Assembly: GCF_043575855.1 (NCBI RefSeq)
Contig: NZ_CP144375.1
Span: forward strand, 992,001-1,056,000
Origin: Kutzneria buriramensis
Lineage (GTDB): Bacteria > Actinomycetota > Actinomycetes > Mycobacteriales > Pseudonocardiaceae
Length of the DNA: 64,000 nucleotides
Direction: 5' to 3'
The translations under genes and the position numbers were made by a program. Position 1 is the first letter of the stretch, and each line of letters opens with the position of its first letter. Shown here one piece after another: positions 58,626 through 64,000 of this stretch. The notes beneath the pieces are model-generated. The model did no database searches. It had not been told where the DNA came from and worked only from the letters and a program-made list of their open reading frames with translations.

Positions 58626-58759
58626 CGCCGGTCGGCAGTGCCGGCCGGCCGCCGTCCCGCCGGCAGGACGGCCACCGGCGAGCGCTTCCCCGCGCCGCCG
58701 ACCCCCGCCTAGCATTCGACCCCGAACCCCCTGTCCCCACGTCGAATGCTGGAGAAGCC

Positions 58760-60280
58760 GTGTCAGAGCACGCGTTCGCCGGGCTCCGCGTAGCCGACCC
58801 GCCCCCGCCATGGCATTCCACTGTGGACACGGTCGCGGCCGAGCGCGGCGTCGACCTCGCCGACCACCTGGCCCGCTGCTCGGCCGAGCTGCACCTCGTG
58901 CACCACGAGCTCGACGAGTACCTCCAGTACTGCCGGCGGGAACACCTGCTGGTGGCCGACGAACTGCTGTCCGACCTCGCGCACGCCGCCCTGGTCGCCG
59001 CGACCCGCGTGGACACCCAGGCCTGCCGCCTGGCGCACGCTCCCGGCCCGGACTGCCTCGCGCTGGCGGAATCCGTGCTGCGCTTCGGTTTGGCCACGCT
59101 GGCGTACACGCGGGGCGCGATGGAGTGGTGTTCGCCGTCCTACGCGCAGGCTCACGCAGTGCAGTTCTTCGCCATCCGGGCGCAGAACTCGCCCACCGTC
59201 AACTACGAGCGGTACGAGCACCACGCGCTGCACCGCGTCGAGTCGCAGCTGCTGGCCATGCTCGACCTCTCCCCCGACACGCACGCCGTGAGCGCCACCT
59301 CCTCCGGCGTCGCGGCGTACAGCCTGATCGAGTCTTTCCTCCTCCGGAAACGCCTGCGCCCCGGCGACATCGTGCTCACCGCGCCGTACCTGTACTTCGA
59401 GGCCGGCGAACAGCTCGGCACGCTGCCGTTCGTGCGGGTCAAGCAGTCGGACGACTACGACGTGGCCACCCTGCTGGCCGACGCCGAACGCCTCCAGCCG
59501 CGCTGTGTGTTCGTGGACCCGATCGCCAACACGGCTGCGCAGCGCATGGTCGACATTCCCGCGCTGCTAGCGGGATTGCGCGCGGTTGTGCGCGAGCGGA
59601 CGACCGTCGTGATCGACGGCACCATGGTGTCGGCCGGGTTGCCGCCGGAGCTGCTGACCAGCGACGACCGCGTGGAAGTCCTGTACTACGAAAGCTGTTC
59701 CAAGTACGCCCAGCTGGGCCTGGATTCCGGCATGGCGGGCCTGGTGGCGTACCCGGTCGGGCTGCGCGACGCCTTCGCCCGGCAGCGCCGCAACACCGGC
59801 ACGATCCTCTACCGGCACGGCACGGAGCTGTTCCCCCGATACCACCCGGCCAGCTACCGACGGCGAATGGCCCGCATCGCGGCCAATGCCCTGCGGATGG
59901 CCATGCTGCTGCACGCCGACCCCCGCGTGCGCGTAGCCGGCCGGGTGCACCACCCCTGCCTGCCGGGCCACCCGGACGCGACGGCGGCCGCAGGCCTGCG
60001 GCACACCGGCGGCTGCGTGACCTTCACGTGCCACGATCCGGCCCGCAACACGCGCGCCTCGTGGGACGAGCTGTTCCACCGGATTCTGACCCGTGCCGCG
60101 GCGGAAGGCGTGCACCTGACCAAGGGCCCCAGCTTCGGCTACGGCGCACCGCGGGTGTCCGCCGCCGACGCCTTCGACGGCGAGCCGCCGTTCCTCCGGC
60201 TCTACGTCGGGGATCGGGGCGAGCAGGTCGCCGCGCTGGCCGACATCATCGGCGCCGCGCTGGCGGAATCCTTTGAGTAA
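58760..60280 (+). CDS. Fold-type-I PLP-dependent enzyme (506 aa)
   Basis: The last 350 residues have the aspartate aminotransferase or Cys/Met-metabolism fold: ATSSGVAAYSLIESFLLR (phosphate site), PGDIVLTAPYLYFEAGEQLG, VVIDGTMVSAGLPPE with Asp286 for the PLP nitrogen, and the Schiff-base Lys315 in YESCSKYAQLGLDSGMAGL. The first 150 residues are a helical domain that I do not recognise, which makes the protein longer than family norms. It could carry out gamma-elimination, replacement or transamination. GTG 58760 has GGAGA five bases upstream. It is the first gene of the unit leading to the PurD-like ligase. Confidence 0.8.
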   Translation: MSEHAFAGLRVADPPPPWHSTVDTVAAERGVDLADHLARCSAELHLVHHELDEYLQYCRREHLLVADELLSDLAHAALVAATRVDTQACRLAHAPGPDCLALAESVLRFGLATLAYTRGAMEWCSPSYAQAHAVQFFAIRAQNSPTVNYERYEHHALHRVESQLLAMLDLSPDTHAVSATSSGVAAYSLIESFLLRKRLRPGDIVLTAPYLYFEAGEQLGTLPFVRVKQSDDYDVATLLADAERLQPRCVFVDPIANTAAQRMVDIPALLAGLRAVVRERTTVVIDGTMVSAGLPPELLTSDDRVEVLYYESCSKYAQLGLDSGMAGLVAYPVGLRDAFARQRRNTGTILYRHGTELFPRYHPASYRRRMARIAANALRMAMLLHADPRVRVAGRVHHPCLPGHPDATAAAGLRHTGGCVTFTCHDPARNTRASWDELFHRILTRAAAEGVHLTKGPSFGYGAPRVSAADAFDGEPPFLRLYVGDRGEQVAALADIIGAALAESFE

Positions 60281-60293
60281 GGAGCGATACCTG

Positions 60294-61256
60294 ATGTCCG
60301 ACACCGCACGTGGCCTGCCGCCACTGCTGGCCTATGCGGTTCTGGCCGGCGCCGTCGACGTGTACGCGGGCGACTACGTGCAGGCGCTGTCCCCCGTCAC
60401 CGTGGCGGCGATCTCTTTCACCATTGCCACCCTCGGCGTCGGCGCGCTCACCGCGGCCCGGCACGGCATAGGCGAAGTGTTCCGTCTGATGTGGACGAAC
60501 GCGTGGGACGTGCTGGCGCTGAACGTGCTGACCGCGATCACGTGGCTGTCGCTGCTGTACTCCCTGAAGTACCTCGAACCGGCCGTGGCCAACGAGATCG
60601 CCTTTGCCCTCGGGCCGGCTTTGACCGCGCTGGCCGAACCGTTGCTGCGCCGGGGAAGCCGGACACTGCGCAGCGAACTCCTTGTCGCCCTGGGCATCCT
60701 GGGCCTGATCGGCATGCTGCTCTGGAGCTCGACCGCCGGCCTCAGCGGCCTCCAGCACACCGATCCCGGCCAGGCGCTGCTCGGCTTCGCGCTGGCCGTC
60801 GTGTGCGGGCTCGGCTGCGTCGGCAGCGTGATCTACGCCAAGCGGCTCAGCGACGCCGGCGCGAGCGCCGCCGCCACGGTGACCGTCCGCTACGTGCTGT
60901 TGGCGGCGTTGTGCTGGGCGCTGGTCGGCGGCACCGGCACGGGCGCCACCGTCGGCCCGGCGCTGCTGCCGAGCGCGGTGATCGCCATCATCGGCGTCGC
61001 TCTGCCGGCATGGCTCGGCCAGGTCGGCATCCGTTACGTGGAGCCGATAACCGTGGCGCTGCTGGACACCTTGTCGCCGGTGTTCGCGTTCCTGCTGCAA
61101 CTGCCCGACAGCCGGCTGCACCCGTCCGCGCTGACGCTGATCGGGATCGTCGGTGTGACCGTGTTGGTGTGCCTCGGACTGCTGGCCCGGTGGCGGCACG
61201 AGCGCCGTCCCGTCCCGGTGCCGCCGCCGGCGGATCTTCTCCTGGAAAGGCTGTGA
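60294..61256 (+). CDS. EamA/DMT-family transporter (320 aa)
   Basis: Ten hydrophobic helices in two EamA repeats. The first contains ITWLSLLYSLKYLEPAVANE and the second VRYVLLAALCWALV and VGIRYVEPITVALLDTLSP. Such carriers export amino acids and metabolites. ATG 60294 has TAAGGAG at 60278-60284, 13 bp after the PLP gene stop. The PurD-like gene begins one base after its stop, so it is likely the exporter of whatever this operon makes. Confidence 0.85.
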   Translation: MSDTARGLPPLLAYAVLAGAVDVYAGDYVQALSPVTVAAISFTIATLGVGALTAARHGIGEVFRLMWTNAWDVLALNVLTAITWLSLLYSLKYLEPAVANEIAFALGPALTALAEPLLRRGSRTLRSELLVALGILGLIGMLLWSSTAGLSGLQHTDPGQALLGFALAVVCGLGCVGSVIYAKRLSDAGASAAATVTVRYVLLAALCWALVGGTGTGATVGPALLPSAVIAIIGVALPAWLGQVGIRYVEPITVALLDTLSPVFAFLLQLPDSRLHPSALTLIGIVGVTVLVCLGLLARWRHERRPVPVPPPADLLLERL

Positions 61257-61257
61257 C

Positions 61258-62553
61258 ATGGACAACGTCATCGTCGTCGACTACAGCGGCCGCGGCCACG
61301 CCATCGCCGACCTGTTCGTGCGCACCGATCCCGGCGTCACCGTGCACTACCTGCCCGGCTGCGAGGCGATCAAGCAGGACCGCATCGTCAGCCAGCCGCA
61401 GCTGGCCTTCGACGACCCGGCGCCGATGGTCCAGTACGCCAGGGACGTCAGTGCCGACCTCGTGCTCGTCGGCCACCCGCGCGCGCTGGCCGCCGGCTAC
61501 TCCGACCGCTTCCTGGAGGCCGGTTTCCCGGTGATCAGCCCGACCGAGCGCGCCGCGATGCTGGAGACCAGCAAGGACTACACCAAGCGGCTGTGCGCCA
61601 AGTACGGCATCAAGACCGCCGCCCACCGCACGTTCGACGACGCCGACGAGGCCATCGACCACATCCGCGAGGTCGGCGCGCCCATCGTGATCAAGGGCGA
61701 CACGTCGTGCCAGGGCAACGGGGTCTTCGTCTGCCACACCGTGCGGGACGCGGTCGCCGCCGTGGAGCGGCTCATGGTGAGCCGGGACTTCGGATCCGGC
61801 GGCGACCGCGTCGTCATCGAGGAATTCCTGGACGGCAAGGAGTTGCTGTACTTCGCGCTCGTCGGCGGCGACAACTACCTGCTGCTGCCCAGCGCCGTCG
61901 ACTACCCGCGGTCCGAGGACGGCAACCAGGGCCCGATGTGCGGCGGCATGGGCGCGTTCTCCCCCGCCCCGTACGAGACCTACACCGACGTCAAGCGGTT
62001 CGAACGGCAGATGATGCGGCCGCTGATGACCGCCATCGCCGGCGAGGGCCTCGACTACTTCGGCTTCATCTACCTGGACTGCATGCTGGTCGGGGACCAG
62101 CTGTACCTCATCGAGATCAACGCCCGGATGGGCGACCCCGAGGCCGAGGTGGTGCTGCCGCGCATCACCAGCGACTTCGGCGCCACCTGCACCGCCCTGC
62201 TCGACGGCCGGGTGCAGCCGCTGACCATCAGCGACGAGCACTTCGTCGACGTCGCCGCCACCCAGGGCCCGACCCCCGGCTACCAGGGCTGGCCGTACGG
62301 CACCGTCGGCCGCGGCTACCCCATCACCGGCCTCGACACCCTCACGCCCGAGACCTGCCGCGTCTTCTACGGCGCCGCCCGAACCCTGGCCGACGGCACC
62401 CTCGCCACCGACGGCGGCAAATGCCTGCACTTCACCGGCCGCGGCGCCACCCGCGCCGAGGCGCGGGCCAACGCCTACCGCGGCATCGCCGGCGTGCACT
62501 TCGCCGGCATCCGGTACCGCACCGACATCGCCGAGGCAATGCCCTGGGACTGA
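61258..62553 (+). CDS. PurD-like ATP-grasp ligase (431 aa)
   Basis: The protein is collinear with glycinamide ribonucleotide synthetase: VIVVDYSGRGHAIADLF at the start, PIVIKGDTSCQGNGVFV, VVIEEFLDGKELLYFALVGG, EDGNQGPMCGGMGAFSPAPY, FIYLDCMLVGDQLYLIEINA-type magnesium site and MGDPEAEVVLPR. The N-terminal GxGxREHA motif of true PurD is altered to YSGRGHA. A PurD paralogue after a PLP enzyme and exporter suggests a secondary-metabolic amide ligase. ATG 61258 has GAAAGG upstream. Confidence 0.87.
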   Translation: MDNVIVVDYSGRGHAIADLFVRTDPGVTVHYLPGCEAIKQDRIVSQPQLAFDDPAPMVQYARDVSADLVLVGHPRALAAGYSDRFLEAGFPVISPTERAAMLETSKDYTKRLCAKYGIKTAAHRTFDDADEAIDHIREVGAPIVIKGDTSCQGNGVFVCHTVRDAVAAVERLMVSRDFGSGGDRVVIEEFLDGKELLYFALVGGDNYLLLPSAVDYPRSEDGNQGPMCGGMGAFSPAPYETYTDVKRFERQMMRPLMTAIAGEGLDYFGFIYLDCMLVGDQLYLIEINARMGDPEAEVVLPRITSDFGATCTALLDGRVQPLTISDEHFVDVAATQGPTPGYQGWPYGTVGRGYPITGLDTLTPETCRVFYGAARTLADGTLATDGGKCLHFTGRGATRAEARANAYRGIAGVHFAGIRYRTDIAEAMPWD

Positions 62554-62655
62554 CCTTTCGTGCACACCCTCCGTGACAGACCGGTGACGGACTGCCCCCA
62601 AAATCGTGGCATGCCGAGATATTCGGCAGCTATCGGTCAAGGATTGGGGGAAGGC

Positions 62656-63129
62656 ATGAAACGGGCGATTCGCGTGGTCGTCGCCGCGCTGGCGCTGCTG
62701 CTGGTCGGCGGCGCCGTCGCGGAGGCGGCGCCGGCGACGCCGCAGGCGGTGCGGCACTTCGCCAACGTGCGGTTCCAGAAGTGCCTGGACGCCGACACCA
62801 ACGGCGGCGGCAACGGCACGAGGGTCCAGCTCTGGGACTGCGGTCCCTGGAACCAGCAGGACTGGGACGTGCGGCCGGACGGCTCGCTGTACAACATGCG
62901 GTTCCAGAAGTGCCTGGATGCTGACACCAACGGCGGCGGCAACGGCACGGCGGTCCAGCTGTGGGACTGCGGACCGTGGAACCAGCAGTGGTGGGTGCTC
63001 CGCAGCGACGGATCCATCTACAACCAGCGGTTCCAGAAGTGCCTCGACGCCGACACCAACGGCGGCGGCAACGGCACGAGGGTCCAGCTCTGGGACTGCG
63101 GTCCCTGGAACCAGCAGTGGTGGCAGTAG
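62656..63129 (+). CDS. Secreted ricin-type beta-trefoil lectin, three near-identical repeats (157 aa)
   Basis: A signal peptide (MKRAIRVVVAALALLLVGGA, ending near AEAAP) is followed by three repeats of 43 residues. Each contains RFQKCLDADTNGGGNGT, VQLWDCGPWNQQ and a tryptophan pair; the third ends after WNQQWWQ. The disulfide cysteines and the QLWDC and QxW motifs are those of CBM13/ricin B domains that bind sugars. DNA repeats are also nearly identical with a period of 129 bp (starts near 62771, 62900, 63029), pointing to recent duplication or conversion. ATG 62656 has AAGG upstream. No catalytic domain is attached. Confidence 0.9.
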   Translation: MKRAIRVVVAALALLLVGGAVAEAAPATPQAVRHFANVRFQKCLDADTNGGGNGTRVQLWDCGPWNQQDWDVRPDGSLYNMRFQKCLDADTNGGGNGTAVQLWDCGPWNQQWWVLRSDGSIYNQRFQKCLDADTNGGGNGTRVQLWDCGPWNQQWWQ

Positions 63130-63132
63130 CCG

Positions 63133-63858
63133 TCAGGGCTTAGGGGCGTAGCCGAGCAGCGCCTTCATCATCGACACGTCCACACCGGCGCCGCGCAGGG
63201 CAGCGATGATCTGCGCGGCGCGCCGGGTCTCCTGCTCGTCGGCCCGCCGGTACTTCGACCCGCTGAGCTGGAACTGGACGGCCGGAATGTCGTTACGGCG
63301 CAAGCGCACGTTGGTGTCGTCGTACCAGGCCCAGCAGTCGGCGCGGTTGGCGGCGGCGTCGACCGCGCCGATCCAGACGTACCGGACCCGCTGCGGATCG
63401 TCGTCCACCCACAACGTGTTCGGCGTGGCCGCGTTGGGCGGCGCGGCCGGGGCCGGCGGCTCGGCGGCCGCGGCGCGCCGGGACATGCGCTGCGACCGCT
63501 GCGGCTCGGGCGCCTGTTCGCGGCGCGGCATCCGCAGCGACGGCGTGCGCATCGCGCCGCTGGCCATCTCCGGCGGCGGGGCCGGCTGCCCGCCGACCAG
63601 ATAGGTGTCGAGGTCGGCGGCGGTGCGCAGCAGCGTGTCGTAGTCGACCTGCGAGCCGGCGGCCTGGATCCGCATGACGACCGCGCGGGCGAGGTCCACC
63701 GACGGGTGCAGCCGGGCCGCGCGGTCGAGGCTGTCGACGTCGTTGGCGGCGACGTCCAGCGCCTCGGCCAGGCGGCGGAACTCGTCGGCCGCGCGGAGCA
63801 CCGCCAGTTGCAGTGCTCGCCGGTACGAGTCCAGGTCGGCCCGGTTGTCGGCGGTCAT
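63133..63858 (-). CDS. Conserved hypothetical protein (241 aa)
   Basis: I do not recognise this protein. Residues 1-85 are helical (ADNRADLDSYRRALQLAVLR, SLDRAARLHPSVDLARAVVM). Residues 90-145 are Pro/Ala/Arg-rich linker. Residues 145-241 form a compact domain (LWVDDDPQRVRYVWIGAVDA, NDIPAVQFQLSGSKYRRADE, ALRGAGVDVSMMKALLGYAP). No signal peptide or membrane helix is seen. ATG 63858 is preferred for the GGGAAGGAG upstream; ATG 63897 would add 13 residues. It ends three bases from the convergent lectin gene. Confidence 0.7.
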   Translation of the reverse strand: MTADNRADLDSYRRALQLAVLRAADEFRRLAEALDVAANDVDSLDRAARLHPSVDLARAVVMRIQAAGSQVDYDTLLRTAADLDTYLVGGQPAPPPEMASGAMRTPSLRMPRREQAPEPQRSQRMSRRAAAAEPPAPAAPPNAATPNTLWVDDDPQRVRYVWIGAVDAAANRADCWAWYDDTNVRLRRNDIPAVQFQLSGSKYRRADEQETRRAAQIIAALRGAGVDVSMMKALLGYAPKP

Positions 63859-63914
63859 TTGTGCACGAACTCCTTCCCACGCCTGGCCCCATTCCATCAC
63901 AGGCCGGCGCGGGG

Positions 63915-64000
63915 TCAGTTCGTGACGAGCCGCCGGATGACCGTGATGGGGCCGATGGCGTCGATGGGGCTGATCTTGATCGGCTCGCCGAAGGTCGCCG
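63915..64000 (-). CDS. Unidentified protein, C-terminal fragment (5' end outside window)
   Basis: A reading frame open to the window edge ends with TFGEPIKISPIDAIGPITVI followed by a few residues and TGA (63915-63917). Only 27 residues are visible. It is on the same strand as the hypothetical gene downstream, with 56 bp between. No function can be given. Confidence 0.5.
   Translation of the reverse strand, partial: ATFGEPIKISPIDAIGPITVIRRLVTN

Noticed and set aside
1..64000. CRISPR arrays, integrases, transposases or phage genes
   Set aside because: No regularly spaced repeats and no recognisable mobile-element protein; the 118-bp palindromes are the only mobile-like DNA.

Overview
The window is high-GC actinobacterial DNA, most likely from a natural-product-rich genus of the Pseudonocardiales or Streptomycetales. 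The pointers are many GTG starts, a DinB-type (mycothiol-dependent) maleylpyruvate isomerase, a gamma-butyrolactone (GBL) synthase and receptor pair, and an LmbU-type activator. The assignment is inference; there is no rRNA, tRNA or phylogenetic marker. I see no NRPS or PKS megasynthase, CRISPR array, transposase or integrase.

1-12.9 kb, catabolic and accessory. The tail of an EamA transporter is followed by a cupin protein, an AraC regulator, an HFCD flavoprotein and a PaaX-type regulator. Then comes a compact salicylate-to-gentisate pathway resembling the sdg genes of Streptomyces sp. WA46: salicylyl-CoA 5-hydroxylase, salicylyl-AMP/CoA ligase, divergent IclR regulator, gentisate 1,2-dioxygenase, fumarylpyruvate hydrolase and maleylpyruvate isomerase. 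Then a methyltransferase, a decayed luciferase-like gene, a hemerythrin protein and a second AraC regulator.

12.9-25.5 kb, minus-strand biosynthetic operon. Reading down from 24.2 kb: free-standing adenylation enzyme, carrier protein, ectoine-synthase-like enzyme, acyl-CoA-dehydrogenase-like enzyme, transglutaminase-like protein, TrpB2-like PLP enzyme, ATP-grasp ligase, methyltransferase and, 13 bp further on, a 1263-residue STAND NTPase. An MFS exporter and a divergent XRE regulator lie upstream. I recognise the parts but not the whole; this is my first candidate for an undescribed system.

26.6-33.9 kb, 3-amino-4-hydroxybenzoate supply. Aspartate kinase plus GriI/GriH-type enzymes should turn aspartate semialdehyde and DHAP into 3,4-AHBA, next to an MFS transporter and a divergent Rieske oxygenase/reductase pair.

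33.9-38.7 kb, regulatory hub. An NAD-dependent epimerase, a GBL receptor, an AfsA-type synthase, LmbU and a LuxR-type protein surround one excellent GBL-receptor operator, two weaker ones and a perfect TGTGA-N6-TCACA site. Next come remnants of an HNH/DUF222 gene and a MocR-regulated MFS/dehydrogenase pair.

43.7-62.6 kb, aromatic-CoA and ligase genes. A full PaaABCDE epoxidase is cotranscribed with two aryl acid-activating enzymes, a thioesterase and a secreted bicovalent flavin oxidase, but with no downstream phenylacetate genes. An anthranilate synthase (TrpEG) and class II DAHP synthase operon follows. Then come a methyltransferase, RidA and ATP-grasp genes, and on the plus strand a fold-type-I PLP enzyme, an EamA transporter and a PurD-like ATP-grasp ligase. 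The working model is a large aminobenzoate-derived natural product locus under GBL control, in which Paa-type epoxidation acts on an aminobenzoyl-CoA. The window closes with a secreted three-repeat trefoil lectin and two unrecognised genes.
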